From contig JAVJSI010000007.1 of assembly GCA_040219515.1 (NCBI GenBank), positions 310,001 through 374,000 on the forward strand: a DNA stretch of 64,000 bases, given 5' to 3'. A program made the position numbers and the translations under genes. Below are positions 16,229-25,489 of the stretch, piece by piece. The DNA comes from Acidimicrobiales bacterium (GTDB lineage Bacteria; Actinomycetota; Acidimicrobiia; Acidimicrobiales; Aldehydirespiratoraceae). A model generated the notes under the pieces. The model did no database searches. It had not been told where the DNA came from and worked only from the letters and a program-made list of their open reading frames with translations. Position 1 is the first letter of the stretch, and the number at the start of each line of letters is the position of its first letter.

Positions 16229-17140
16229 TCAACGGGGAGGGAATGCCACCCGGAACCCCATGTTGCCCGTCGAGGTGTCGAAGGTGTTCGACGAACGGGC
16301 GCCGACCCGATAGCGGTTGCAGTAGGAGTCGTGGCACAGATACGAGCCGCCGCGGATGACCCGGTGATTCGGGCGGTCGGCGAACTCGTCGGCGCACCAC
16401 TCCCACACGTTGCCGGCCGTGTCGTGGAGTCCCCAGGCGTTGGGCGGATACGTCCCGACCGGCGACGTCCCCAGATACCCGTCGTCGAGCGTGTTGCGCA
16501 TCGGGAACTCGCCCTGCCAGATGTTGCACATGTGCCGGCCGGCGGGCGTCAGCTCGTCACCCCATGGGTACTCGAACTGATCGAGTCCGCCCCGGGCCGC
16601 CCGCTCCCATTCGGTCTCCGTCGGCAACCGACCGCCGACCCACTCCGCATAGGCCACGGCCTCGTGCCACGAGACGTGCACCACCGGGTGGGCCTGCAGT
16701 CCGGTCAGATCGCTGTGTGGACCACAGGGGTGACGCCAGTCCGCGCCCTCGACCGCTCTCCACCACTCGGCCCCCACCACTCCTCGGGTGGCGCCGAAAT
16801 CATCGGGAAGGAGGCCGCCGAACACGAACGACCACCCCTCGGTCTCGGCGATCGTGCGACAACCGGTGGCGTCGGCGAAAGCGGTGAACTCGGCATTGGT
16901 GACCGGTGCGGTCGCCAGCTCGTACGCATCGGTGTGCGCCGAGCGGATCGGTCCTTCATGGTCACCGGGGAACCGTCCGTGGGCGGTGCCCATCCGGAAC
17001 GATCCGGCGTCGATCGCAATGGTCGGAGGTCGAAGGACGGACGGAGTGTCGGACCCGGGGGCCGGGGTCGAGTCGGCACGCGCCGACGGGGTCCGTGGAT
17101 CGCCGTCGCGAGACGGCGCACAGCACGGTTCGTCGTTCAG
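16229..17140 (-). CDS. Formylglycine-generating enzyme (aerobic FGE, SUMF1 type)
   Basis: The C-terminal RVIRGGSYLCHDSYCNRYRV carries both active-site cysteines of copper-dependent FGE, which converts a Cys in sulfatases to formylglycine. Other family marks are PVVHVSWHEAVAYAEWVG, RLPTETEWERAARGG and GNVWEWCADEF. Residues typical of the N-terminus (NDEPCCAPSRD, then TIAIDAGSFRMGTAHG) extend upstream of the first in-frame ATG at 16993, so that ATG is not the start. No ATG, GTG or TTG serves; the CTG at 17140-17138, overlapping the whiB stop as CTGA, is the best candidate and gives 303 residues. A missing base at the junction is the alternative. No sulfatase lies in the window. Confidence 0.85.
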   Translation of the reverse strand: MNDEPCCAPSRDGDPRTPSARADSTPAPGSDTPSVLRPPTIAIDAGSFRMGTAHGRFPGDHEGPIRSAHTDAYELATAPVTNAEFTAFADATGCRTIAETEGWSFVFGGLLPDDFGATRGVVGAEWWRAVEGADWRHPCGPHSDLTGLQAHPVVHVSWHEAVAYAEWVGGRLPTETEWERAARGGLDQFEYPWGDELTPAGRHMCNIWQGEFPMRNTLDDGYLGTSPVGTYPPNAWGLHDTAGNVWEWCADEFADRPNHRVIRGGSYLCHDSYCNRYRVGARSSNTFDTSTGNMGFRVAFPPR

Positions 17141-17484
17141 GAGGCGCTGGCCATCGCGTCGCGAGCACGCTGCTCGGCGACGCGCTTGCGCCCGATGATG
17201 GGAGTGGTGGGAGGGAAGCCGGCCTCGGCTCGCTCGGACTCGCTCTCGCCGCCCCAGAAGCCGAGCTCCCGATTGCTGCGGGCGTAGTCACGGCACGACG
17301 CGAGCCCGACACATCCCTGACAGATGACCCGCGCGGCGGCCTCACGGCGCACCCGCGCCTCGGGCCGTTCGGCGAACGGAGCGAAGAACAGATCGCTGTG
17401 GCCGGCACAGGCCGCCACGTCCATCCATTCCGTCGATCCACTCGGCCCCATCGGCATTTCGGCCGGTTCGATGATCTCCAACAC
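17137..17484 (-). CDS. WhiB-family iron-sulfur transcription factor
   Basis: A 115-residue Wbl protein. Four cysteines at about 26, 55, 58 and 64 (C-x28-C-x2-C-x5-C) would hold a 4Fe-4S cluster, followed by the GFWGGES turn near 75-81 and a basic C-terminus (IIGRKRVAEQRAR) for DNA binding. Wbl proteins act with the principal sigma factor in actinobacteria. The start is GTG 17484. The FGE gene begins at or just before its stop, suggesting cotranscription. The Wbl subclass cannot be fixed from sequence alone. Confidence 0.9.
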   Translation of the reverse strand: MLEIIEPAEMPMGPSGSTEWMDVAACAGHSDLFFAPFAERPEARVRREAAARVICQGCVGLASCRDYARSNRELGFWGGESESERAEAGFPPTTPIIGRKRVAEQRARDAMASAS

Positions 17485-17717
17485 CTGTCACACCCGCTTC
17501 CCTGGAGCCCTTCCCACCCGGTTCGTGTGGTGCGGTGCCCCGTTCGGCTACACCAAGCAACCTAGGAAACCGCAGCGTGAAAGTCCCGTGAACTCCGATG
17601 ATTGTTCGCGCTAGCGGCCATCGCGAAAAGTGATCGACCACCCAGCGTCGGTCTGTCCGACAGAATTCCGTCTGACGGTGTGTCAGTTCGATCGATGCCA
17701 AGTCGGCGCCGCAGGCC

Positions 17718-17723
17718 TAGGGT
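17718..17723 (+). promoter_or_regulatory. -10 element of the alpha/beta hydrolase gene
   Basis: TAGGGT ends 8 nt before ATG 17732. It decides this start against longer in-frame readings from upstream that would run through the promoter. Confidence 0.5.
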
Positions 17724-17731
17724 GCTCGCCC

Positions 17732-18391
17732 ATGGGGCCTCCTGTCGTTCTTCTCCACGGCTTCGCCACGTCGACCGAACGCACCTGGCGCGAACCCGGG
17801 TGGTTCGATCTGCTGAAGGACGCTCGGCGGCGGGTGTTCGGGATCGATCTTCTCGGCCATGGCGATGCCGACAAGCCCACCGACCCGGCGGCCTACGACG
17901 ATCTCGTCGCCCCGGTGATGGACCAGTTCCCCGAAACCCCGGCCGACGTGGTGGGCTACTCGCTCGGCGCCCGCACCGCGCTCGAGATCGCCATCCGCCA
18001 TCCCGACCGGGTGAACCGGCTCGTGCTCGCCGCCGTGGGCGAGAACCTGGTCGCCACCTCCGACACCGCCGCCGGTGAGATGACGCCCAACGTGGCCGAC
18101 CACTTCGAGTCCCTCATCGCCGCCCCCGGCAACGACGCCGACGCACTGCGCGCCTGCATCAGCCGCGAACGGCGCACCTTCTCCGCGGCCGAGCTCGCCA
18201 CCGTTCGGGCGCGGTGCCTGATCGTCATCGGTTCCGACGACTTCGCCGGTCCGCCCGAGCCGTTGGCGGACCTGCTCCCCGACGCCACCATCAAGGTGCT
18301 GCCCGGCATCGATCACTTCGGCCTGCCGAAGCAGTTCGGCTTCATCGACGCCGCGCTCGAGTTCATCGAGGCCGTGCCCGACTGGGGCTGA
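17732..18391 (+). CDS. Alpha/beta hydrolase
   Basis: A 219-residue alpha/beta hydrolase: VVLLHGFATSTERTW with the HG oxyanion segment, the nucleophile elbow GYSLGART (Ser near residue 74), an acid position near GSDDFAGPPE, and a histidine in LPGIDHFGLPK near the end. It is short for the family, with almost no cap domain. The substrate is unknown. The space upstream to whiB (17485-17717) holds no gene. Confidence 0.85.
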   Translation: MGPPVVLLHGFATSTERTWREPGWFDLLKDARRRVFGIDLLGHGDADKPTDPAAYDDLVAPVMDQFPETPADVVGYSLGARTALEIAIRHPDRVNRLVLAAVGENLVATSDTAAGEMTPNVADHFESLIAAPGNDADALRACISRERRTFSAAELATVRARCLIVIGSDDFAGPPEPLADLLPDATIKVLPGIDHFGLPKQFGFIDAALEFIEAVPDWG

Positions 18392-18417
18392 CCCTCAGGC
18401 CAGTGTTCCTCGCTGTG

Positions 18418-19614
18418 TCAGGCCACGGTTCCGTCGTCGCGCAGCGCGCCGATCTCGGCACCCGTGAGACCCAGCACGTCGCCGAGGATTTCGTCGGTGT
18501 GCTGGCCGAGTCGCGGCGCAGCCACGGGCTCCTGTGGGAGCAGGCCGTCGAACGCCACCGGCGAGCCGGGGCTGAGGTAGCTGCCGATACCGGGCTGCTC
18601 GACCTCGCGGAACAGCTCACTGTCGGTCGAGCAGCGAGGGTCGTCGTCGACCAGCTGACGAAACGACTGGTAGCGGCCCCAGCACACACCGAGCTCGTCG
18701 AATCGAGCGGCGACCTCGGCGAGGGGGCGGGCCGCGATCCACGGAGCGACGCACGCGATGACCTCGCTGCGGGCCAGGAACCGGTCGCCTTCATCGCGGA
18801 AGTTCCAACCGCCCGCCGACTCGACCGCGGCCACCGCGTCGGTGGCCTCGGTGGCCTCGAGCAGGCTGCGCCACTGCTTCGGGCTGATCCCGACCGCGTA
18901 GACCCGTTCGCCGTCGGCGGTGCCGAACTCGGCCCCGAAGGCGCCATACAGGTCGTTGCCGAAGCGTTCGCGCTGTGTCCCGTTGATCTGGGCTTCACCG
19001 ACATGGCCGAGAGCGGCCACTGCGGCGATGGCGACATCGGACAGAGCCAGGCTCATGTTCGCGCCCACCCCGTTGCGGAGCCGATTGCGGTCGGCGGCGA
19101 GGAGGCCGAGCGCCGCGGTCTGTCCGCACACGAGATCCCATGCGGGCAGCACGTGGTTGACCGGGTCGTCGCGATCGACGGGACCAGTGGCCAGTGGATA
19201 GCCGACCGCACAGTTGACCGTGTAGTCGAGCGCCGTCGTGCCGTCGCGGTTGCCGGTCACGGCGAGCATCACCAGGTCTTCCCGCTCGGCCGCCAGGGTG
19301 TCGTAGGCCATCCATCCCGAGGCCGGGAAGTTCGTGAGGAACGTGCCGGCCCGCCGAATCAGTTCCGTCAGGATCTCACGCGCCCGGGGAGAACGCAGAT
19401 CGACGGCGATGGACCGCTTGCCCTTGTTCAGGCCGGCCCAGTAGATCGACTCGCCCTCGGCCGTGAGCGGCCAGCGGCGGGCGTCGAGCCCGCCACCGAT
19501 CTGATCGAAGCGGATCACGTCGGCACCCAACTGGGCGAGTGTCATCCCGCCCGAGGGCGCGGCAACGAACGCCGATCCCTCGATGAGCTGGAGGCCCTCG
19601 AGGGGCGGGATCAC
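18418..19614 (-). CDS. Family III CoA-transferase (CaiB/BaiF)
   Basis: A 398-residue CoA-transferase: GADVIRFDQIGGG, LNKGKRSIAVDLRSPRAR, and HVLPAWDLVCGQTAALG, which holds the expected catalytic Asp. These enzymes move CoA between carboxylic acids. I start it at GTG 19614, 2 nt after the aldehyde dehydrogenase stop, because the longer reading adds non-homologous sequence from inside that gene. Coupling with an aldehyde dehydrogenase suggests a route from aldehyde to acid to acyl-CoA; the substrate is unknown. Confidence 0.87.
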   Translation of the reverse strand: MIPPLEGLQLIEGSAFVAAPSGGMTLAQLGADVIRFDQIGGGLDARRWPLTAEGESIYWAGLNKGKRSIAVDLRSPRAREILTELIRRAGTFLTNFPASGWMAYDTLAAEREDLVMLAVTGNRDGTTALDYTVNCAVGYPLATGPVDRDDPVNHVLPAWDLVCGQTAALGLLAADRNRLRNGVGANMSLALSDVAIAAVAALGHVGEAQINGTQRERFGNDLYGAFGAEFGTADGERVYAVGISPKQWRSLLEATEATDAVAAVESAGGWNFRDEGDRFLARSEVIACVAPWIAARPLAEVAARFDELGVCWGRYQSFRQLVDDDPRCSTDSELFREVEQPGIGSYLSPGSPVAFDGLLPQEPVAAPRLGQHTDEILGDVLGLTGAEIGALRDDGTVA

Positions 19615-19616
19615 GC

Positions 19617-21083
19617 TCAGCCGATCCAGCTGATCGACTGGAGTTCGCTGTAGGCCTCGATGCCCCACTTGCCGCGATCGCGACCGACCCCCGACATCTT
19701 GAAGCCGCCGAACGGCGCCTCCATGTGGGGCTGGATCACGTTGAGGCCGACACAGCCGGTCTCGAGCTGCTGGCCGAGATGGAAGGCCCGCTTCGTGTCG
19801 CCCGAGAAGACGTAGGAGTAGAGGCCGTAGTCGGAGTCGTTGGCCATCTGCACGGCCTGCTCGTCGTCGTCGTAGGGCATCACGACGATGACGGGACCGA
19901 ACGCCTCTTCACGCACGACGTGCATGTCGGGCGTGCAGTCGGCCAACAGCGTCGGCGCGATGAAGTAGCCGGGGAGATCCGGACGCTCGCCGCCGCACAC
20001 CATCGTGGCGCCGGCGTCGGTGCCGGACTTGATGAACTCCTCGACCCGATTTCGGTGCAACTCGGTGATGACCGGACCGATGATGGTCTCGCGGTCGGTC
20101 GGGTCGCCCACCTTCATGAATCCGGAGAAGGTCTTGAGCGTCTCGACGAGCTGGTCGTAGACATCGCGATGGGCGATGACCCTCGTCGGCGCGGTGCAGA
20201 TCTGGCCGGAATGGAAGCCCCACACGGTGGCGATGGCCTGCGCGGCCACGCCGATGTCGGCATCCTCGGTGACGATGGCGGCACCCTTGCCGCCCAGCTC
20301 CATGAGCAGTCGCTTCATCGTCTTGCCGCCGTTCTCCATGATCTTGGCGCCGACCGGCGACGAGCCGGTGAACGAGATCATGTCGACGTCGGGCGAGTCG
20401 ACCAGCGCCGCCGGTGCCTCGGGGCCGGAACCGTTGATGATGTTGACGACGCCGGCCGGGAAGCCGGCGGCCTCGACTGCCTCGCCCACGAGGAAGATGC
20501 CGAGGGGATCCTGGGGTGCCGGCTTGATGACGGTGGTGCAGCCCGCCGCGAGCGCGGGAGCGATCTTGCCGGCCACGTTGGTGATCGGGAAGTTGTAGGG
20601 CGTGATGGCGGCGACGACACCGACGGGCTGACGCTTCACGTGCGCACTCATCAGCCCGGCCGGACCGAGGGGACCGGCCGCCGTGGGGATGGGACGGAGG
20701 TTCTCGTCGAGATCGATCGGGTGTGCGTAGTAGCGGAAGCGATCGACAGCGGGGCCACCGACCTGGAGGTTCTCCGTGGTCGTGAGCGTGGCCCCGGTCT
20801 CCGCCTGCACGGTGGCGACCCAGTCGGGTGAACGCTTCGCGATCTCGTCGCCCAGTCGACTGATGTGGGCGCACCGCTCTTCGCGCGAGAGTGCCTTCCA
20901 ACCGGCGAAGGCCGCCTTGGCTGCTGCGGCGGCGTCGTTCGCCTGATCGACGGTGGCCTCGGGCGCGTGCCCGACGACCTTCGTGGTGGCGGGATCGATG
21001 ATGTCGTAGGTACCCGCACCGGGGTCGACCCACTCGCCATTGATCAGCAGTTGCCAGTTCTTGTCGACGTCGATCGTGCTCAT
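19617..21083 (-). CDS. Aldehyde dehydrogenase
   Basis: A 488-residue NAD(P)-dependent aldehyde dehydrogenase. Hallmarks are PYNFPITNVAGKIAPALAAG, FTGSSPVGAKIM, MELGGKGAAIV with the catalytic Glu, and GFHSGQICTAPTR with the catalytic Cys near residue 290. The C-terminal PHMEAPFGGFKMSGVGRD is also typical. ATG 21083 is chosen because the family N-terminus (NWQLLINGEWVD) begins right after it. It is cotranscribed with the CoA-transferase (2-nt gap). Substrate unknown. Confidence 0.93.
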   Translation of the reverse strand: MSTIDVDKNWQLLINGEWVDPGAGTYDIIDPATTKVVGHAPEATVDQANDAAAAAKAAFAGWKALSREERCAHISRLGDEIAKRSPDWVATVQAETGATLTTTENLQVGGPAVDRFRYYAHPIDLDENLRPIPTAAGPLGPAGLMSAHVKRQPVGVVAAITPYNFPITNVAGKIAPALAAGCTTVIKPAPQDPLGIFLVGEAVEAAGFPAGVVNIINGSGPEAPAALVDSPDVDMISFTGSSPVGAKIMENGGKTMKRLLMELGGKGAAIVTEDADIGVAAQAIATVWGFHSGQICTAPTRVIAHRDVYDQLVETLKTFSGFMKVGDPTDRETIIGPVITELHRNRVEEFIKSGTDAGATMVCGGERPDLPGYFIAPTLLADCTPDMHVVREEAFGPVIVVMPYDDDEQAVQMANDSDYGLYSYVFSGDTKRAFHLGQQLETGCVGLNVIQPHMEAPFGGFKMSGVGRDRGKWGIEAYSELQSISWIG

Positions 21084-21094
21084 GGCACGGGACT

Positions 21095-23293
21095 CTATCC
21101 CTGACGCGCCGACCGATACGAAGTGACGTCGAAGGGGGTTTCGGCCACCACGAGTGCATCGATCTCCGTGGCGGGCAGCGGTCGTGCGAACAGATAACCC
21201 TGTCCGACCCGGCAGCCGAGCCGCCGCAGCGTCGCTGCCTGCGCCGCGGTCTCGACACCTTCCGCGACCACGTCGATCGCGAGGGCGTGGGACAGGGCGA
21301 TCACGGCGGCGGCGAACGAACCGTCGTCCTCGGTGCCGCCGGTCAGCTCCCACACGAGGCCGCAGTCCACCTTCACTTCCGAGACGGGGAACCTCCTCAG
21401 ATAGGAGATCGAGGTGAAGCCGGCACCGAAGTCGTCGATCGAGACCCCGACGCCGGTCTCACGCAGCTTGCGCAGGCGACGAGCCACGATCTCGGGATCC
21501 TCCACCAGCAGCGTCTCGGTGAGTTCGATCGTCAGCTGGGCCGGATCGAGTCCGCCTTCCATCGCGAGCGCGCGACGCACCTCGGTGTCGACATCGATGC
21601 GGGCCAACTGCCACGCGCTCATGTTGGTCGACAGCAGGAGGCGGGGGCCGTGGGGTCGCAAACCGTTCCACCGACGCAGATCGCACAGGGCGGTGGCGAG
21701 CACCCAGCTGTCGATACGGGCGATCAACCCACTCGATTCGGCCAACTCGATGAACTCCGACGGAGGCACGAGACCCACGCCCGGCCGTTCCCAGCGCACG
21801 AGCGCCTCCACGCCGACCATCGCGCCGGTCATGAGGTCCACCTTCGGTTGGTAGAGCGTCCGCAGCTCGCCCTCGTCGAGCGCCCGACGGAGTGCGGCCT
21901 CGAGATCCACCTGGTCGCGGGCACGACCGCGGAGCTCGGCGTCGGCGACGATCACCTCGCCCTTCGTTCCCTGCTTGGCGGAACGGAGGGCGAAGTCGGC
22001 CACGTCGAGAAGCTCGGTCGGTTCGAGATCGTCACCGGTCACCGCGACGCCGATCGACGCACCGACCCACGCCTCGCGTCCGGCGAGAAGGATGGGGCGG
22101 GAGAGACTCTCGACGACGCGGTCGGCGAGGTCTTCGGCCGCCGCTGCGTCGCCAACGAGGGTCGACACCACGACGAACTCGTCCCCGGCCAGGCGAGCGA
22201 CCGTCCAGTCGGGTCCTGCCGTGTCGGTCATCCGACGGCCGACGATCCGCAGCAGTTCGTCTCCGGCGGGGTGTCCGAGCGTGTCGTTGACCGCCTTGAA
22301 CCGGTCGAGATCGACGAGGAGCAGCGCGGCCGGTCCCCGATCCAGATCGGCCATCAGCGTCTCGATCGCTCGACGATTCGGGAGTCCGGTGAGCGGGTCC
22401 TCTCTCACCAGTGTGTCGAGGCGCCGAGCGAGCCTCGTGTTCTCCGACGCCAAGTAAGAGAGTGGGCACCACCGACGACCAACACGAGCAGCTCGGTCCA
22501 GCCGTCGTGCTGCTGCACCGACACGTGGCTCACCACCGACGCGACCGCCCAGGCGACCAGCGGTGCCCACGTGACGACCAACTGCCCCTCCCCCGGCTGC
22601 AGCGTGCGGGCCCGCGGTTTGGGCGCCCCCACGGTCGCGATGGCGGCGATCGCTGCGCCGCCGAATGCGAGCGTGAACGCGTAGTCCTCGATCGACCCGT
22701 GCGTGACGGCGCCGTTGACATGGGCGACGCCGAAGACGCCCTGCGCCGCGGCGAGGGCCACCACCGGTCCGGCCAGGCGCAGCAGGGCCATCCGGTCGGC
22801 CCGTCGACAGGCGAACAGCAACAACCCCAGCACGGCCGCCAGTGCTGCCGCGTTGAACTGTTGCGCAGTGAGACTGACCCGCGTCGACTCCGCCAGGTCC
22901 GCCGGGACCCGATGCTGCGGATCAGGTCCCGGGCCAGGACCGCGACCGCCATCGTGTGCAGCGCGGTGACCGCCGGACCGATGCGGAAGGCCAGCGGGTA
23001 CGAGGTTGTCCCGGGCTCGACCGGGTCGACGGCGTACAGCAGGAGCACGGCCGCCATCGAGACGAGGAGCACCGTCCACGCACGACGATCCGGCCCCTCG
23101 CTCCGCCGTAGCCCCCAACCGAAGCGACGAGCATCGCGATCCCGTTGACCAGACTCGCGCCATCGGAGATCAGCCGAGTCGTCGCCGTTCCGAGTGGAGC
23201 GGCGAATGCCACCGCCGTGACCACGAGGACGACCACGACCGCACAACTGAAGGCGCGAAACTGCGCGTGTTCCCGGCTGACCGTTGCATGCAT
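21095..23293 (-). pseudogene. Membrane-anchored GGDEF-EAL protein, broken by three frameshifts
   Basis: Segments in successive frames make one gene: ATG 23293 with a hydrophobic N-terminus, more membrane helices in two further frames, then GGDEF and EAL domains in the last frame from about 22465 to the stop at 21095. The breaks lie at about 23090-23098, 22903-22911 and 22461-22470, and each is repaired by one added base in a G/C run. Rebuilt, it is about 730 residues: several transmembrane helices (residues 1-280), a GGDEF domain with AGDEF, and an EAL domain with EALVRW, ELTETLL, DDFGAG and EGVE all present. It would make and/or degrade cyclic di-GMP. As written it cannot give a full protein; the GGDEF-EAL part alone is open. 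Confidence 0.75.
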
Positions 23294-23398
23294 CGCTCGA
23301 CCATCGGCACCGAGGCCCCTCGAATGGAGCGTCTCTTCCGCTCGGCATTCCGACGGAATCTGTCTAACCTCCCGACTACTACCGAACGAGGAGTCGTC

Positions 23399-24598
23399 AT
23401 GGCAGAAGCCGTCATCGTTGCAACATCTCGGACGCCGATCGGGCGTGCGAACAAGGGCTCGCTGGTCGACGCCCGCCCCGACGACCTGTCGTCGTTCATC
23501 CTGGCCGACGTCATGGGCAAGGCCGGCGTCGAAGCCGCCGATGTCGAGGACGTCATCTGGGGTATCGGGCAGCCGGGCGGCGAGGGCGGCTACAACATCG
23601 CCCGTGTGATCTCGGCCATGCAGGGCCTCGAGATCCCCGGCGTCACCGTCAACCGCTACTGCTCCTCCTCCCTGCAGACCATCCGCATGGCGGCCCATGC
23701 GATCATGGCCGGCGAGGGTGACTGTTTCGTCGCCGGTGGCGTGGAAACGGTCAGCCGCTACATGCACGGTGCGGCCGACTCGGGCCCCCACAACGAGAAG
23801 TTCGCCGACGCCGAGGCTCGCACCAAGAGCCGGACCAGTGGCGAGGACGGTCCGTGGGCCCCCGCCGCAGGCGTGCCCGACATCTACATCGCCATGGGCC
23901 AGACGGCCGAGAACGTCGTCGAGGCCACCGGCATCAGCCGTGAGCGCCAGGACGAGTGGGGCGTCAGTTCCCAGAACCGGGCCGAGGCCGCGCTCAACCG
24001 TGGATTCTTCGAGCGCGAGATCACTCCCTACACCCTGCCCGACGGCACCGTGGTGTCGACCGACGACGGCATCCGCGCCGGCACAACGCTCGAGAAGGTG
24101 TCGCAGCTCCAGCCGGTGTTCCGTCCCGGTGGCACCGTCACCGCCGGCAACGCATGCCCGCTCAACGACGGCGCGTCTGCCGTGGTCGTGATGAGCGACA
24201 CCAAGGCCAAGGCCATGGGCATCGAGCCGATCGCCCGCATCATCTCCTCCGGCGTGTCCGCCCTCAACCCCGAGATCATGGGTCTGGGTCCGATTGATGC
24301 CTGCCGTCAGGCCATGGCCCGCGCCGGCATGAGCATCGGCGACATCGACCAGGTCGAGATCAACGAGGCGTTCGCCGTTCAGGTCATCGGCTCGGCCGAC
24401 GAACTGGGCATCGACATGGACAAGCTCAACCCCAACGGCGGCGCCATCGCCCTCGGTCACCCCTTCGGCATGACCGGCTCTCGCATCATGACCACCCTGC
24501 TCAACGGCCTCCAGGACTCCGGCGGCACCATCGGCATGGAGTCCATGTGCGTCGGCGGCGGCCAGGGCATGGCGATGATCGTCGAACGCCTCAACTAG
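23399..24598 (+). CDS. Acetyl-CoA acetyltransferase/thiolase
   Basis: A 399-residue thiolase: acylated Cys in VNRYCSSSLQTI near residue 88, NEAFAVQVIG, ALGHPFGMTGSR with the catalytic His, and MCVGGGQGMA with the second Cys. It condenses or cleaves acyl-CoAs with CoA. A good Shine-Dalgarno, GAGGAG (23388-23393), lies 5 nt before ATG 23399, unlike the many leaderless starts nearby. A strong hairpin follows at 24613-24631. Degradative versus biosynthetic role is not decidable. Confidence 0.93.
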   Translation: MAEAVIVATSRTPIGRANKGSLVDARPDDLSSFILADVMGKAGVEAADVEDVIWGIGQPGGEGGYNIARVISAMQGLEIPGVTVNRYCSSSLQTIRMAAHAIMAGEGDCFVAGGVETVSRYMHGAADSGPHNEKFADAEARTKSRTSGEDGPWAPAAGVPDIYIAMGQTAENVVEATGISRERQDEWGVSSQNRAEAALNRGFFEREITPYTLPDGTVVSTDDGIRAGTTLEKVSQLQPVFRPGGTVTAGNACPLNDGASAVVVMSDTKAKAMGIEPIARIISSGVSALNPEIMGLGPIDACRQAMARAGMSIGDIDQVEINEAFAVQVIGSADELGIDMDKLNPNGGAIALGHPFGMTGSRIMTTLLNGLQDSGGTIGMESMCVGGGQGMAMIVERLN

Positions 24599-24607
24599 GC
24601 CGGGTCA
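24572..24607. repeat. 36-bp direct repeat, copy 1 (thiolase 3' end)
   Basis: Begins with GCGATGATCGTCGAACGCCT, covers the last codons and stop of the thiolase gene, and recurs without mismatch at 24643-24678, 71 bp away. Confidence 0.9.
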
Positions 24608-24612
24608 TCGCC

Positions 24613-24631
24613 GTCCGGCCGAAGGCCGGAC
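24613..24631. terminator. Hairpin after the thiolase gene
   Basis: GTCCGGCC-GAA-GGCCGGAC is a perfect 8-bp stem with a 3-nt loop, followed by AAGACAAC rather than a T-run. It lies between the two copies of the 36-bp direct repeat and separates the convergent thiolase and amidohydrolase genes. Confidence 0.65.
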
Positions 24632-24642
24632 AAGACAACACC

Positions 24643-24678
24643 GCGATGATCGTCGAACGCCTCAACTAGGCCGGGTCA
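24643..24678. repeat. 36-bp direct repeat, copy 2
   Basis: An exact copy of 24572-24607. Its last 3 bases form the stop codon of the amidohydrolase gene on the other strand, so the duplication may have set that gene's end. Confidence 0.9.
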
Positions 24679-25470
24679 GAACCAGAGACGGGCGGTCGTT
24701 CCTTCGAGGACGGCCGCCCGTGTCGCGTCCGGGAGTCCGTCGACCGATGCGCGGCCGAGCGCGGCGAGTGTGTCGTAGTCGCGGTCGCGCACCTGGGGAT
24801 GGTCGGATCCCCAGGCGAGCCGCTCGGTGCCGACCAGGTCCAACAAACGTCGGACCGTGGCCCCCGGGTCGAGCGCGCTGTGATCGAAGACGCCGCTGCT
24901 GAGCTTGAGCACGACGTTGGGTCGACGCACCAGCAGCGCGAGGTCGCCCTCATCGCCACCCACCGACACGAACCCGGCGTGATCGATCGCGAATTCCATG
25001 TCGGCGAACTCCGTGACGAGTTCGGCGGCCGCCGCCAACTCCTGTTCGAGACAGCAGATCGTGGGGGTGAGGCCTTGTTCTCTGCACGCCGTGGCCACCT
25101 CGCGGCCACGATCGGCGTCGAGCCAGCTGACCTCGGGCAACGGGACCGAGAACATCCGCACCCCGGCGGCACCGGCGGTTGCTGCTCGTTCGACGCTGTG
25201 CACCGGGTCGGGGTCATCGGCACCGACCGCGGCGACCGATCGCCAGGCGGGACCGAGCGCAGCCGCACTCTCGATGGCGAAGGTGTTGTCGAACCCGTGG
25301 GCGCCGACCGCCTGCACCAGCACGCCGCCGCGGACGTCGGCCCGCTCGAGGCGCGCGGCCACCGTTGCGGGCATCGCATCGATCGCTTCCCACCATGCCC
25401 CGTCGGGGTGGCCGGTTCGATCGGGGCCCGCGGTGGCGCCGTCCACCACATGGAGATGAGCGTCGATCAT
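24676..25470 (-). CDS. Amidohydrolase-family (TIM-barrel) metal-dependent hydrolase
   Basis: A 264-residue amidohydrolase_2 protein: DAHLHVVDG at the N-terminus (metal HxH), FAIDHAGFVSVGG, and the C-terminal AWGSDHPQVRD with the conserved Asp. Relatives are lactonases and decarboxylases; the substrate is unknown. I start it at ATG 25470, where GATGCT on the minus strand (25483-25478) ends 7 nt upstream; the intervening AGGAGGA could alternatively act as a very close ribosome site. The start is 19 bp from the divergent ATPase start. Confidence 0.82.
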   Translation of the reverse strand: MIDAHLHVVDGATAGPDRTGHPDGAWWEAIDAMPATVAARLERADVRGGVLVQAVGAHGFDNTFAIESAAALGPAWRSVAAVGADDPDPVHSVERAATAGAAGVRMFSVPLPEVSWLDADRGREVATACREQGLTPTICCLEQELAAAAELVTEFADMEFAIDHAGFVSVGGDEGDLALLVRRPNVVLKLSSGVFDHSALDPGATVRRLLDLVGTERLAWGSDHPQVRDRDYDTLAALGRASVDGLPDATRAAVLEGTTARLWF

Positions 25471-25476
25471 TCCTCC

Positions 25477-25483
25477 TAGCATC
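25477..25483. promoter_or_regulatory. Overlapping divergent -10 elements
   Basis: TAGCAT (25477-25482, plus) ends 7 nt before ATG 25490, and GATGCT (25483-25478, minus) ends 7 nt before ATG 25470. The two promoters share the same bases, so RNA polymerase can serve only one gene at a time. Confidence 0.45.
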
Positions 25484-25489
25484 GCACCC

